From positions 32,084,406 to 32,148,405 of the forward strand of contig CM040745.1 of NCBI GenBank assembly GCA_022829145.1: DNA of 64,000 bases. Reading direction: 5' to 3'. Of this stretch, positions 15,060-28,263 are shown piece by piece. The translations under genes and the position numbers were made by a program. Position 1 is the stretch's first letter. Every line of letters begins with the position of its first letter. The stretch comes from Albula goreensis. Its lineage: Eukaryota > Chordata > Actinopteri > Albuliformes > Albulidae. The notes under the pieces are model-generated. The model searched no databases and was not told where the DNA came from. It worked only from the letters and a program-made list of their open reading frames with translations.

Positions 15060-15330
15060 GTGCCTTATTTGCCCCAGATATCAGAGCTGTCGGTGGATAC
15101 ATGGGACCCCTTATCAAAATGGATCGAGCAGAAGGTGCTGCCGATTAACGGTAATGCGTTAAGCAGATCTGAACACCGTGTTTTCACAGCCAGCCCAGTC
15201 ACGGCTGGGTCAGAGAAGGCAGCCGCAGGCGTGCGGTGCGCCCCCCGACACAAAAAGCTGACACCAATTAACCGCTTCCCTGTCCTTCCCTTAATGAATT
15301 GGAGGAAACAAGAAAAGTGAACTGGCACGA
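15060..15330. promoter_or_regulatory. Candidate conserved non-coding element
   Basis: A CpG-bearing patch (ATCGAGCAG, CGATTAACGGTAATGCG, GGCGTGCGGTGCG) followed by ACACCAATTAACCGC, in AT-rich surroundings. Short ORFs exist on both strands without similarity to known proteins or flanking splice signals, which favours non-coding function. Confidence 0.25.
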
Positions 15331-15569
15331 ATATCCTAAGATTTAACAAAATAAACAAAAAGCACCTCTTTTGTTTCCATTAACAGTAGTTCTGGATATC
15401 TGCACTTCTTTTGTCCTTCGCTGAAACACAGTGTGTAATATTTGTTTCCCTCTGGATATTCAGTTTTCACCACAGTTCATGCTTTTGCGCTGTAGCACAT
15501 CAAAAGCTCCAGCGTAGAGCAATATTTGCTTTGTGAATATATTTAGGTTTCACACAGGAAAGCCCAGAC

Positions 15570-15810
15570 ATTAGTCACTGTGACAACATTGGATGGACCG
15601 GAGCTCGCCGTAACAGACGAGAGCTCCAAATGGTCCAAACTAATGACCGCTGGAGTTTGTGCAAAACCCCTGGAAAACACCTGCCAGATCCCTCTCATTT
15701 ATAATGATCCTCCCCCAAAAAGCTCCATCCCGGATCCCGTTTCTGTAATGGATTGCTGCGGTTCCCAAATCCCCACTACGTTCCCCTGCCTGATGAGAAA
15801 TGGGTAATAC
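15570..15810. promoter_or_regulatory. Candidate conserved non-coding element
   Basis: A unique, CpG-retaining block (GGACCGGAGCTCGCCGTAAC, ACAGACGAGAGCTCC, TTATAATGATCC) 240 bp beyond the previous patch. A 75-codon frame is open but does not resemble any protein recognised here. Confidence 0.22.
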
Positions 15811-17509
15811 CTTTGGCAATAAGAAAATGTTTTCTTTTTCAAAAGCTCAGTCATACAGGTCTATTGATATGGTAAAATGTTCAGTATGTGGCTTTTCTTT
15901 TCCCTAGCAGTAGACGGTCAAGGAACAGCCTAGGGTGTCATCCACAAATACAAATTTCAGGTCAAACACTATGCTGGCCTATTCAATCAACACCCATACC
16001 ATACCACGGTACCTTAATCTAGCCTGAATGCTAAAGCTAAGAGGTGATATAAGTGGTTTTAGAGGCCCAGTAGGGAGCTGTCTGCCCTCTGGACCATGCA
16101 GACAGACAGATCAGTCCCTATAGCATGCTCGTTCAGTGAATAGTGCGCATTAACACTTATGTCATCCCGAATTTGCTCTGCCAGCTGTTGCATCTTCTCA
16201 TTCTGCGGCCCACCAGCTGAGCAATGCAGTCAGTGCTTTAGAGACCCACTCTTCAGACGTAACTGACCGGCAGAGTCCCTCTCGCTCTTTAACACAGGGA
16301 CAACCCTACTGACTAAACTCTTCCATTCCAGTAAAATGCTCTTGGTTACTTCATTTTTCCCTCAATAAATATGTAAGTTCTTTTATTTGATATACAATTC
16401 CTGTTGGTATAGGGACTTTGGTCAAACCAAAATGGGCCTCATGTTAAAAGAACTCTGCTGTTGAGTTCTGATACCTTTGTCTTTATGTATATGGCATGTT
16501 ACATAATCATAAACCATATGAGCTGCGATATTGTACACATTAGTGTCTACTCACTTCTTTTTACCACAGTTTCAAATGTTGGAGTAGTTAGATTTTTCTG
16601 TAAATCCAAAACATGTCTTTGTGTAAGATTTCTTCTCTTTCAACAGTTTTGTACCCCTTTTTTCCCAAAGCCTGGGATTGCCTCATCTCACTCTGATGAC
16701 AACTGCTAGACTGTGGTGTCCTGGTATGTCTTTGTGAGGAGGTACTGCAGCTGTAACCCAAGGAACTCTGATCAAATTAAACCCACCCTGCCGCTGAAGG
16801 ACAAAGGCAATTGTGTCCTGCCGCTACAGACTTCTGGTCATAGTCATTCAATGACATAGCCCATAGTGTGTGTGTTTTTTTTTTTTTTGTAAAAGATGTA
16901 ATCAGTTTCAGACTGGATTGTATGAAAAACAATTTTCGTTTTTGGTGTAAAAATGGGCCTTTCTTTTACCACTGCAATGTCCATGTTTGGATCTAAACTG
17001 CCCAACAGCAGTTATATAATGCTGGATAATTATAGGGCTGCAAATATGTTTGAAAACACATATTCCAAACATGCAAATGCATGTGCTAAAGCATACTTGC
17101 ATCTTTGCAGATTAGATAATCTCTGGTGCCATTCTTCTACCTCAGTGCTATTGTTTTAGTCCTGTTCCCTTACACTTTGGAACCCTGAATGATCATCTGT
17201 TGTGTGATTTGAAGTGTAGGTACTATACCAGTCATATCAACAGGTAGCCAGAAACACATTCTGTTGAGTTCCTTCTATCATGACACACAGTGACATGCAG
17301 ACATTAGGTTCCTCTGCTATTTGAGGGATGTTGAACTTTAACGTAGTCAGTCAGACCAGGAGATATTGCAGTTTCATCTATTGGAAATCAATGTTTCTCA
17401 AACCACAGTGCAAGCTTGCTTATCGTATCGCTGATATAAACATGCTAGCCATAATTAGCATTCTTGCTTGACTTTAAATCCTTCTTGAATGTACCCAGAG
17501 GGCTTAGGG

Positions 17510-17900
17510 TCATTATGATGTAAACAACAACAGCTTGTGTTTAAGTGGGTGAGGCCCTCGCCGTGGAAACCACTGTCTTAGGCGTACCATGGAAACGGTG
17601 TAGTTATGCGAGGAGAGCTGGCGTTCGCATTCCACTGGCATTAGGCTCACCGCAGCACATCTCCAAGGGGGGAATTTTCCTGTTCTTTGCATAAGTTCAA
17701 GGAAAGTGCAGCCCAACACAAACTGGGATCCGACATGAGGAACGGCATGCAAACGCTAGCGGGGATGGGCAAACACGTTGTTGCTGTTGCCACAGGGAAC
17801 CAGGAAGGAGGCGCGGGAGGGGAATCCCAGTGAGCACAATCTGGGTTTTCTCACCCCCCTCGTTAAATGGTGCCATGGGCTCGTATGCCAAGCAAAACTT
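17510..17900. promoter_or_regulatory. Candidate non-coding regulatory patch with paired CATGGAAAC/CGTGGAAAC words
   Basis: A GC-richer block with GCCGTGGAAACCACTG and, 20 nt on, ACCATGGAAACGGTG. These are RFX-like or NFAT-like near-palindromes repeated at short spacing. It is open in several frames but gives no recognised protein. Confidence 0.22.
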
Positions 17901-19939
17901 TCTTTCTAAAATTTTTGGGCACTTGCCTACATGTATTTATATGTGCATGTACCAAACCAACATATCAAGCACTAAACTGATAAACTGACCTGTATTTGTT
18001 TGAGAACAGCCGAATTGCAAGGTTGGCTGAATGTCTTGTAGTAACAGTACCCCATTACCCACCCACTCATCCACAGGGCATACAGGGGGACAGCGGTCAT
18101 CACAAAGAGAGATTTCTGAAACATTATCCCCATTATCCCGCATCCTGGCAGATATCTGCTTCATATCTCCAGTGGTAAACAGGAAGTGTATATCCAATGG
18201 GAAATGTGCTTGACTGTGACAAGGCCACATGCATGCTAAGAAATAGAGCGATGGTGCTGCATGGAGCACCATCAGTGGCCTGATGAGACTGACTGTGAGT
18301 TTTGACTCAATTGATGGTAATGGTTGAAACATTTCAGAAATGCATGTCTGTTACATTCACCTCTGCAGGTCAAGTGGTCTATGAGACAAGTGGAAGTGAA
18401 GGATGAATCAGAGTAAAATGACAAAATTAGATATTCCAGTGTGTTCTCTAACTTCTCTATTAAGGCTCTATTAGGGACAGTTCATACGCTCCACTCTTAT
18501 CACACCACATTTATCCATATAAATGTATGTATTATGAGAGATAAAATAACAGCAAAAAGCATTGAACACATTAAAGATACTTGAAAAGTATACTAATAAT
18601 AAAAAGAACTGACATGTTGAGTAAATATCTCATACATTGTAAGCCTTGAGTGAATTAAATCAAATTGTGTTTAGTTTATACAGAAATCAAATAACAGAAG
18701 TTCAGGATAGGAAGCAAGAAGTACAAGTAGAGCTGGTACAATGACTTAATTATCTGATAGTAGTTTGCTTAGCTGGCTAAGCTACTTCACTGCACTGGGG
18801 TCAAGTTTAAGATGCATTTCTTTCAAAAGCAATGATAGACCAGGTAACATGATACATTCCCCAGGACCAGCGTAGCGATTGGTTGATGGATGGTGAATTG
18901 CAGAAATTACCTTTTGAATGTACCCCCAGATGGAGTAAAAAAACTCAATCATGCTTGCGTAAGGAATGGGCACACGTTCAATTTGATAAATTCCGAGAAA
19001 ACTCGGTGACTCGCCAGCAGAACCTCTCATGCCACAGGAATGTTTCGGTTACTTTTTCCCTCCTTCATGTCACAGGGTCACTGGATCATCCCATCTCACA
19101 CATGACATTGCTGGAACAACTTATTTTTTCACAACCATTGTATTTCACTGCCCCAAATCACAACATTCCAGCTGTGACATAAATATAGCTTTCTGCAGAA
19201 ATATGTTAATGTGTTTAGTATGTGGTTGCTGTCCAATGCACCAGAACTTTGCATTTCCCTGAATTTCCTCATTTTTTAAATGTTATTTCACAAGCTGTGT
19301 TGACACCCTGGTTGGGATCTCTTTAGCCACATTTTAATGTGATGCACCGTGCTTTGCCACTTTGTGCATATCCCTAGGTACAGTGATAACAAGAGGCGTT
19401 GGGCCTGTCCATTTGTTTCCCTTCCTCTTTTGACATTATGATTTTCCCTGTCTGGAAATGCCAGGGTAATGCTCACATGCACGTATGTTTTTGCATAACC
19501 ACAGATATGACGTGATCTCTTAAAGGGAAGTATTCAATGAAGAAGTTCAATAACCGTTTTTATTACACAGAATTTCCATTACTCAACTCAATGTGACGCA
19601 CAGATCAGCTTATGGTGTGACACTGAGCTTTGCCCTTTTAGAAATGAATGCAAATAACATGGGAGCCTTGCCAAAACCGTTACAGACTGACTCAAACGCC
19701 AAAGTGAGAAATTGGGTCACGTGAGTGTAGGTAAACCTGCACTTATCTATCTGTATCATTATATGATCATTTTAGCTGTGAAGTCACCTTGGCATTAGCA
19801 CAGTGCACTGAGGTGTTGTTAACTCAAGATAACTGCTTGTGAGGATCATAAATTTAGTTAAAACGGGAGCAGCTGAAAACTACACAGTAAAACAAACATG
19901 TAATTATTGGTGTGTAGTTACAGGAGTGATTGTAGAGTT

Positions 19940-20240
19940 CACATAAATCTGTTCTCACCTTTGCCTTTTTTCTTCTGCGGTGGCAGGGACGTTTGGTCTC
20001 CCAAACGGCGAGCACACAATTCTGCCTTAATTGTGCTGGTCGTTTTCTCGTTTGTCACGGGAGCGGCGTCTGCCAGCTCGCCCCGGGGTTGGACAGGAGT
20101 CGTCCTCTTAGCCCCGCCAGAGGGGATGGCCCGGCTCTCTGAGTGTTTACTGTGGCCAGGCGTCTTTTGGGGAATCACCCTCTGAGAGAGACGGGCCCTG
20201 TGTGGACATGTTGCCACAGGAAGGGAGGGGGTGTTAAGTG
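19940..20240. promoter_or_regulatory. CpG-rich candidate non-coding element
   Basis: A short CpG-dense patch (GGACGTTTGG, AAACGGCGAGC, GGGAGCGGCGTC, CTCGCCCCGGGG). Both strands are open for 92 codons, as expected in GC-rich sequence. No splice or domain evidence. Confidence 0.22.
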
Positions 20241-21129
20241 TTCATGAGTGAATTCCCATGAGCACTTCACATCTCTTGTGTGCAACTGAGGGGGTGCATC
20301 AGTGATTGACTAAAATCACTGACAATCAAATCAATATAACAAATTATTGCAGTTCAGAGGAACTGATAGCCCTAAGAATGGTGTATCTAAAGTCCAGTAG
20401 CACATTCCCCCCCGCCATCCTGTATCGTATGATTTCCTTACGATACTCTAACACAGGAGTCTGCTCGCTTTCATTATCACTCAGTACTTAATTGATCAAT
20501 TAAAGCAGGTGATTAAACTGATAACTAATCTCACTTTGTTTGTTGAGCTTACATTTTTAGCTGATAAACATCCCCAGCAGACACTGTGGCTCAGCAGAGC
20601 CAGGGCTTGGCCAACCCTGTTGTAACAGGTCAAGGGGACCAGTGGAGGCGAATAGCAGGGCAGCCTGGGACCCTCTTGTGAAACTATGCGATGAAGGGTT
20701 GGAACAATACAGCACATAGTTTCCTCTGACTAAGGAGATGCCACATGTAGCCAGACATTGTGCGCCTCCCAGCGATGCCGGGTTACTCCAGTAAAGGATC
20801 TCAGTGAGTGATCTGGTTGATTAGGGTATTGCCTTTCAAATAACACCCTGGGGGGCCTGTAGTACATTTCTCCGCTTCCTATTTGGCTTTATAATTCAAC
20901 CACACACTCAGAGAAGCACAGAATAATAGCCCTTTTATCTATGCATTAAAATAATAACAGAAACTTTGACTCTGCATCTTCTTCAGAGGGTTGCATCTAT
21001 GACACGAAGCATGTTAATGCAGAAACCACCCAGTTGGTGCGGTTACCCTTTATTTTGACTAGGCTTCCATTGTACTAAAGCACTCTGACTACAAATAAAA
21101 TGTAATTCCTGGTTGTTGTAATTCCAGTG

Positions 21130-21450
21130 TTACGCTGGAGCATGAAGTCTATCAGATGTGGCTGCTAGAAAGCAGACGTGATTTGGAAAGGTATAGCTGT
21201 TGAGCTGCGGCGCCCTCTGTCCCGGATAGTCTGGCTGCCGTCTGTCTGCCAGATCGTTTATGGTCAGGCAGCTTGAACGCCGCCCGAGGGGTCCTCTTTT
21301 CAGAAACCCCACTCCGGGCCCTGGCACTGTCAAAAAAGGCAACCCTGTAGGAGCCAACATCATGACAATGCTGTTTTTGAAGGAACATCTCAATGAAGCC
21401 ACTCAGAAAACTGCCTGCCTGCAAAAACTCATGATCTGGCCTGTCGTTTC
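21130..21450. promoter_or_regulatory. CpG-bearing candidate non-coding element next to the long CA tract
   Basis: A unique GC-richer sequence (GCTGCGGCGCCCTCTGTCCCG, GAACGCCGCCCGAGGGG) including GCGCCCTCTGT, a CTCF-core-like word on one strand. No protein is recognised in any frame. Confidence 0.25.
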
Positions 21451-21535
21451 TCTGCTCTGAGTGAATTTGAAATTTGCAGCTGAGTCATCTGCAGCCAACA
21501 ATCAAACTCATTATGACCTGGATTCCCCCCAAAAA

Positions 21536-21537
<2 letters not shown>

Positions 21538-21627
<90 letters not shown>
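21538..21627. repeat. (CA)n microsatellite, about 45 units
   Basis: Uninterrupted CA dinucleotides over about 90 bp, the longest pure dinucleotide tract in the window. Long (CA)n tracts are polymorphic and can adopt Z-DNA under negative supercoiling. Apparent His/Thr and Val/Cys ORFs across it are artefacts. Confidence 0.98.
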
Positions 21628-21628
<1 letters not shown>

Positions 21629-23439
21629 TATGAATGCACAGTGGAGTTTAATTAATTACCTTTTTTTAAATAGTGACATGTATATCAATTTACTGTGTAA
21701 AGGCATAAATTAAATTGGATTACAGAAATAAATGAATTTATTTGAAATTGGACCGTAATGTTATTGTAATCCTATAATGTGTTAACATTATGATTCATAT
21801 GCATATTCTCATGCATGAAGAATATTCATGCACGCACACACATACAAAGAGCTCACACCTTATTTAGCAGTCATTTGGGAATGACTGACTTTTACAGATG
21901 TGTAAAAATGTCCAGACACCGCACCCTATGCGTTTTTGTTTAAAGTCTGTTTGAACATGAGGAAAGGTTCTGAAGTGACGCAGACAACTCTCAAAGGGAG
22001 ATCTGCAGACCAGAAGAGCAACACGCCAATTTTTAATCCACGATAATCAAAAACAGCAGAGATGAGGCTGACCAAGAATGGTCAGACTTTCTACCGCACG
22101 TGGTTTCAGATCGGACATTCCACCTTCATGTACACAACTACACCCAATTTCGAGACACAATGACATGAATGTGTAGCCTATACATGTCTGTGAAATCAGT
22201 AAAAATATAAGCACTCCCTGACCAAAGATTACAAGAAATCACAAAGGAATGCATTACCATATTGCTCTCATTGGCCTAATTATTTCATACGATAGTCATG
22301 ACAAATTTTCATTCAGGAAAATTCAGAGTTTGCAGATGTAACATTTGAGAAACACCAATGTCATATACAGCATACACAAACATGTATATATAGATGTAGA
22401 TGTAGATTTTTTTGTCTGTTTTGTTGAATTTAATTTGTCCATAATGCTTGTAAGGGCTTCTGTTGAACATATTTATTCTATCTGCAGCTCACTCAATTTC
22501 TAAGCAATTATATGCTCATTTCGTTGTACATGCAATAGGTTACATCAACAAAAACATTTGTCATAATTTCAGTGTCAAGTTAGCCATCAGTTCTAAGTTC
22601 TAACATGCTAAATCAAAGACTCAACAGAAAAGAGAAGCTTGGTAAAGCATGGCACTCAGAGCTTGGGTGCAAACATTGGAGTGGCATTCATTGTCAAGGG
22701 ACTGGATATGCTAAAGGTAGCAGTTTGATGCTTGCACGTACTGCTGCAACTTTGGACAAGGTGCATAGATAGATCCCAATAAAAGACAGCACTATGAAGG
22801 GTTAAAATGCTGTTATATTGGGCTTTCTAAACAAGAGTGCTTTCGGCAAGAGCAGCATATTTTATTCACAGCTTTGTTTTGTTTAGTTATTATGATGTTT
22901 TCCCAAATATTTTCATATTGCACTGAAATGTTAATAGGGATACTGGCACAGAAAAGCAATGAACTGCTGCAGGAAAATAATGAACATCAAAAGAAAGGCT
23001 TTCATATTTAATTAACTAATTAACTCATGTTCATTTTTCCCTGGTTGTGAGCTAGCTGCGGGCTGTGATCGTTATTACAGATGGGAGAAACATCGCTAAT
23101 TGGGTTCTGTGCTCACAATACAAAACACAAAGCTCTTTGAAACAGGGTAGCAATGGAGCAGTAGGATGGAGAAACACATATACGCACAAACAGCCCCCGA
23201 ACTTTGTTTTCCCTTCTGCAATGAAACAGGCTGAATTCACAACTTATTAAAGATAAGTATACTGGACCAAAACAGCATCCCAAACAAGCATCCAAAAATA
23301 TGACCAAACAGCGCAAACATCTGGGCAAACATCACCATGTTTACTATCACTATTTTCGGCCAAACTGGCTTCAAGTGAAATTCTTAACCTGTAGTTAGCG
23401 CTATGGGCAGTATTTGTTGTCCAATCCAATCTATGTGTA

Positions 23440-23720
23440 TATATCGGGTTCCAGAGTGGTGGATTTCGGGCGTGACCCCCGTGCTAAAACGCCTGCCGTG
23501 AGTGGAATGATGAATGGTGGCGCACGGTGCCTGGAGCCAGGATTTGTTTATAGGTGTGGTTCACAGCGCGCAGCGCAGCGTCGGCAGACAGTTATTGATG
23601 GACTCGTGCGAGACTCTGTTATTGTTGTGTTATTAATTGTGGAGCAGATGACAGATGTGTGAAGGAAACTCATTTACCAACCACGTCACGAGAAGGTAAT
23701 ACCTGCGCTCGCCCTGCTCT
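23440..23720. promoter_or_regulatory. CpG-retaining candidate conserved element
   Basis: Contains GTGACCCCCGTGC, TTTATAGGTGTGG (T-box-like AGGTGTG), CAGCGCGCAGCGCAGCGTCGG and ATTGTTGTGTTATTAATTGTGG (SOX- and homeodomain-like words). Motif-dense, unique and without a supported frame: the profile of a developmental enhancer. Conservation is untested. Confidence 0.3.
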
Positions 23721-24587
23721 GTTAGGCATCGCTGCAACCCGCTCATTTCTCAGCACGAAACGTTCAAGTGACTGACAAGTGTCAAGGAAGGGTTTTGCAT
23801 GGTTTTGCACACATCTGTAGCGACCAGAGAGTGAACTACACGAATTTGCAATTTTGTGCAATGTACGGGAAATGACAACAGTTCGTGAGGAATGCATCTT
23901 GAACACGTAAAGAGCTGTGCTGTTATAGCTATTTGACTGATTAAATTCATTTTCTCTATATTGTTGTCTTTATATCGAATACCCTCTTTCATAAAAAATC
24001 AAGACCACCACTGGATTGTATGTCTAATGGTTACAGTAATATATCCACAATGGACTTTCATAAGGATAATGCATCACTTTACTGTGATTTATTTAAACTA
24101 AGTGCTTTTCAACATTTACCTCCACATAATGATTTGACTGAATACAAATTTTATCTGACTTTTATAGTTAGGCAGAATGTAATGTTTACATGCACAGTAA
24201 TCCTTATTCTTCATATAAACATGCATATTGCCCCATGTTGAATCATAGAGTGTGATTTATCGTTCTAAATTAGAGCCTGAAAAGGAGTGAAACATGACAT
24301 TCAACAGAAGCAATCAGTGTTGGCATTCTTGTCTGATACTAGCCCCATCTCCTAAGAGAACATTAAATTTCCCTGATGAATTTTTCCAGTTATGACTGCA
24401 GTATATTTTCTAAACTGCGCTGAATGACATCACGCTGGAACGGTCTCTGTTGCCAGCGGCAGGACTAAGTGACCTGGGTCGCGCTGGGGACGTTGATAAC
24501 AGAACAATGCAAGGAAGCTTTTGAACAGGCGGAAATCTCTTGGTTTAAGTTCCATGTTTTTTGCTGGAAAATCCTTCCAGGATATAC

Positions 24588-24613
24588 ATTTATTTATTTA
24601 TTTATTTATTTTT
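24588..24613. repeat. (TTTA)n short tandem repeat
   Basis: Six or so TTTA tetranucleotides in a row; flanks are unique. Confidence 0.93.
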
Positions 24614-24897
24614 ATCTGAAGATGTAGACATCCTTCTCCTCGCAACCCTCGCAGGGCCTCTGTTTTACAGTCTTGTTGTGTCGCCATGTAATGGGTCAAG
24701 GAGTGGTGGGTATGATGTGTTCCTTAGCTGGCGGTGTTTTGCAAAAACGAGGGGCCAGACAGTCACCGCAGTCTCTCTTTACTGCTTCTGTTATCTATTA
24801 GCTCTGACTCCATGGTCTATTAGCACTTTAGTACTGTATCTCCATCTTTTCTCTTTTTCTGCACTGCCACAGTCTTTCTGTTTAGGCTTTGTGCACT

Positions 24898-24959
24898 GTC
24901 CTCTCTCTCTCACTCTCATTTTCTCTCCTTCTCTCTCTCTCTCTCTGTCTCTGTCTCTT
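24898..24959. repeat. (CT)n polypyrimidine microsatellite
   Basis: An imperfect CT-rich tract (CTCTCTCT, CTCTCCTT, CTGTCTCTGTCTC) ending in TTAG. It resembles a polypyrimidine-AG acceptor, but no coding frame follows with clear support. Confidence 0.93.
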
Positions 24960-25460
24960 AGCTTTATCATTGCAGCCTCGCTGAACTGGTTCTCCCCACT
25001 GAAGGATCAGTGTATTCTGCCTTACAATATACACCACCGTGCATTGATTGACAGCATCAGACATGCCAGCTCTCAGCCCGCACGCCACCCCCCCCCCGGC
25101 AAAGCCCCCAAACACCCTCCACCCCCCTTCCCCCCGTCTTGGCCCATCAACCGTGGTCTGAAATCAAGACCAAATGTTCCAGTGAGCTTCTGCTTTGGCA
25201 CTGGGGCAGTACACGGTTCATAAAATGAAAAATAGCACCATAGCCAAAGTAAATAGCCTTGGTTGTGCACTGTTGTAATGAGAGCATTAGGTCTATCGGT
25301 AGCTGGAGAACAATACCGCTGTGTCTGATAGGGTCCGCTGCTTGAGACAAGTATAAAGTGCCGCTGAATAGCAGATTGATGGGAGGTCACGTCACCCCTA
25401 CTTTTTTCATTTGGGCAGGAGATGGGCGTTTGGCACATTCTTGGCCCCCCATTCACATTG
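24960..25460. promoter_or_regulatory. Candidate conserved non-coding block
   Basis: Unique sequence follows the CT tract: GCATTGATTGACAGCATCAG (PBX/MEIS-like TGATTGACAG), a C-run, GGTCTGAAATCAAGACCAAA (an imperfect inverted repeat GGTCT/AGACC), and CTGAATAGCAGATTGATGGG. A 220-codon frame spans the area but is low-complexity at its start and shows no domain. Confidence 0.27.
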
Positions 25461-28263
25461 CCCCCCCCACACCCCCTGCTGCTGCTGTGACTTTGATCCC
25501 CTGTTACGATCCTGGCCCTCTCAGCATGAGAACATATTTATCATAATTACACATCTATTTATATAAAGAACAGAACTGGAAGAACGGATCTGGACTGTGA
25601 TGCCATTGGGGGATATAATGAATCAGGACCTGATTCTGAGATAGAGATGAGACAGGGGAATGATTTTTGGGGCTTTTTTCAACATTTATCACCGGCTCTT
25701 CCCTCCCGTGATTTAAGGTCGTCTAAAAGACGATAACGTTCATTGGGGAAGAGGAAGAGGAGGGTATGGCATTTACAGCTCTTTGCTGTCAGATAAGCTA
25801 ATGTTCCTCATTTTGAACTTTGTGCCCTGTCTGTTCATTCTCACTCTCTCTCTCGCTCCAAAAAATGAAATTACCCATTGGAAGATGAAAAAGGCAATAT
25901 TGCTTTGTACTGTGTCATGGTGTGGTGTATTTGCAATTTATTCTGGTTGTTATCTGGGAAGGTTTTTTTATGTATGTTTTCCTTTGCTGCCAGCCTTGAT
26001 TAGTGTAAGCAGAAGATCTACTGCAGGTTGATGCCAAGCTAAACTTGCTGATTAGCGCAGAGAGTGCTCATCTCCTGGGAACCAAAGCAACCTCTGCCAA
26101 ACGAAACGAGCCCTGCCCTTGGCGGGTCAAGGCCTGATACGTTCCCCTCCCAACTTTATTCTGCATCTTCACCACAGACCTGCAGGCTGAGCGTGAGGCT
26201 ATTCAGAGTCACCACAGAATATCATTATCCATTACCTAATTTCACACAGGGGCTACGGGAGGGAATAAAAGGGAAGTGTTTCTGGAGGACCTATTTCATG
26301 CTAAGACTATGTACTACCAGATGTTCATAGACAGGAGACCATCGTTCCCTGTACCCCACCCTGTCTGCAAAAAGGAATATAGCCAAGTTGATTTCAAGGC
26401 AAAGTGGACAGGAGAGGTCAGTGGTGAATCTATTTTATGCAAAGCTGCAATTTACGATCCAGGGCTAACGGTTAATGGTCCTTGGTGGATACGTAAAGTA
26501 TCATTGTTGAGACAACCTAGAATCGGATCCTCCGCTGGGGTCCAACGTGTTCAGTCCAGCGGTGCATGGCGTGAGCGCACAGGCGATCCGTCAGCAAACA
26601 GATACAGCCACATCGGCGCGGCTCCGTCCTCCTCAGCCCCAGGGCCGTTGTGTTTGTTCATTTTTCTCCCCCCACGCCCTCCCCCACCCTCTGCCTGATG
26701 ACCTCCCCGTGTCACGGCAGATCCAGGCCGCAGGTTTATTTTGGATGCGTATTGATGATGTCGTTGGGTGTGCTGCTGAGTGACAGGGGTCAGGACCTCT
26801 CCCTCTTGCTCCATGAGCTGGGCGTGTGTGCTCAACTGCTCCCTTCTGAATAGCTTAAACCACTGTCAAAGGTGTATGTTGAAACTATAGCTTTTATTAA
26901 AAAGGAAATGTCTCTGGGATTATCTTAGATAATTATCTGTAAATTTTAACTCTAATTTCCATACCCATATGATGTAATTCATAAAAGCTACATACCATAG
27001 CATTGGCTTAGGATCAGGAGAAAATAGCATATGATGCTCAAATAATTTGTTCTGCAGTAGACTGGAACAGAATTATTATATTAACAGGAAGGCATTTATA
27101 TAATAACATGTAGCTATTAATAAATGCTTGCTTCAATGACTTTGGAATGTCAGAGGCACAGAAGGTCATCTTTTGAAATTTGGTTTCTACTGACTTTATT
27201 ACAATATTAGTCTTTCCTGATTTGAGCTTCATTTATATTCCCTTAGCTGATGCAAGCCTGCTCTTTCATATCTAGGGTCATAGTTCAGTGTAAGTAGACT
27301 GTTTTAAAATAGAACATTCTTAAATGTTATGTATCCAAAGCTACAGAATCATCACCATTCTTTCTTTGCACAGACTTGCTCAACATTCTGGGCATGGATT
27401 GGCTGTGCACAGGGGGAATCTGACAATGATTGGCAGGTGACAGATGGATATCTTTGGCAAGTATTTGTTATTTTGGAAGAATCTGCACTTTAGAATATAA
27501 TTTCTGAGCAGAGAACAGACCATTCAGAATAGCCCAGGCCTTATTTGGATCCTTTGACCATTTGAACTACTTTTTTATAAATGTTTAAACAGTGAGTAAA
27601 ACTTTATTTTTTTATTAAATATAATTTATAGGTGTATGTATTGATACACATAGATTCACATACTGATTGATCGTAAATTTAGTGCAGGAGTAAAAAAAAA
27701 AAGGAAAATAGTGATTTAAAGTTACAAACTAAATAGCAAAGTATATATGTTATTTAGTTTTTAATTTAGTAAAAAACATAAATATATATCACTAAAAAGC
27801 TGAATAAAACTTATAAAAATATATTGTCAGGGAGCACAGCATTTATAAAGAGTGATTGTGAAACATCTAGCACATTTTCAGTGGTGCTGAGGAGCCTTCT
27901 CAAAATGTTGATAAAAAATGAATTTTTTAAAACTTCCTGTCTGCCTCTGGCTTTGTTCACTTCAAAAGCTGCTTTTCAATCGTATTTTTCTGCTGGGAAT
28001 TTGGTTCCAGAGTTACAAACAATATCTACAAAATGCCCATTGTTTCGTTCAAATAGGCAACAAAACAAAGTGTATGGCTGCATCGGAAAAGATGTATTTT
28101 ATGCAAAACTTTCTGCACAATTGTGAGATACTCTCAATTCAGGAAGTTATTAAGTGACTGATTTGCTTTATGTATCCTCCTATAAAGTTTCTGCCAGTGT
28201 TTTGTTTGTCCATTTTGTTTCCTTCACAGTATCTGTACAGAAAAATAAGAAAGCATTGAGAGC

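Larger units (their letters stand above)
1..28263. other. Gene-free desert, left part
   Basis: I find no exon with recognisable protein similarity or paired splice signals. Content is AT-rich unique sequence, the candidate regulatory patches, microsatellites and the repeat remnant listed separately. ORFs are short (mostly 60-110 codons) and occur on both strands at random. By analogy with mammals this would be the ACKR3-COPS8 interval, but neither COPS8 nor another gene is reached. Confidence 0.55.

Noticed and set aside
21429..21713. Cys/Val and His/Thr repeat ORFs
   Set aside because: Direct translation of the (CA)n tract.
24561..25223. 220-codon ORF on the plus strand, the longest outside ackr3 on that strand
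   Set aside because: It starts in a TTTA repeat, crosses a CT tract (Ser/Leu run) and a C-run (Pro run), and shows no domain; low-complexity DNA explains its length.
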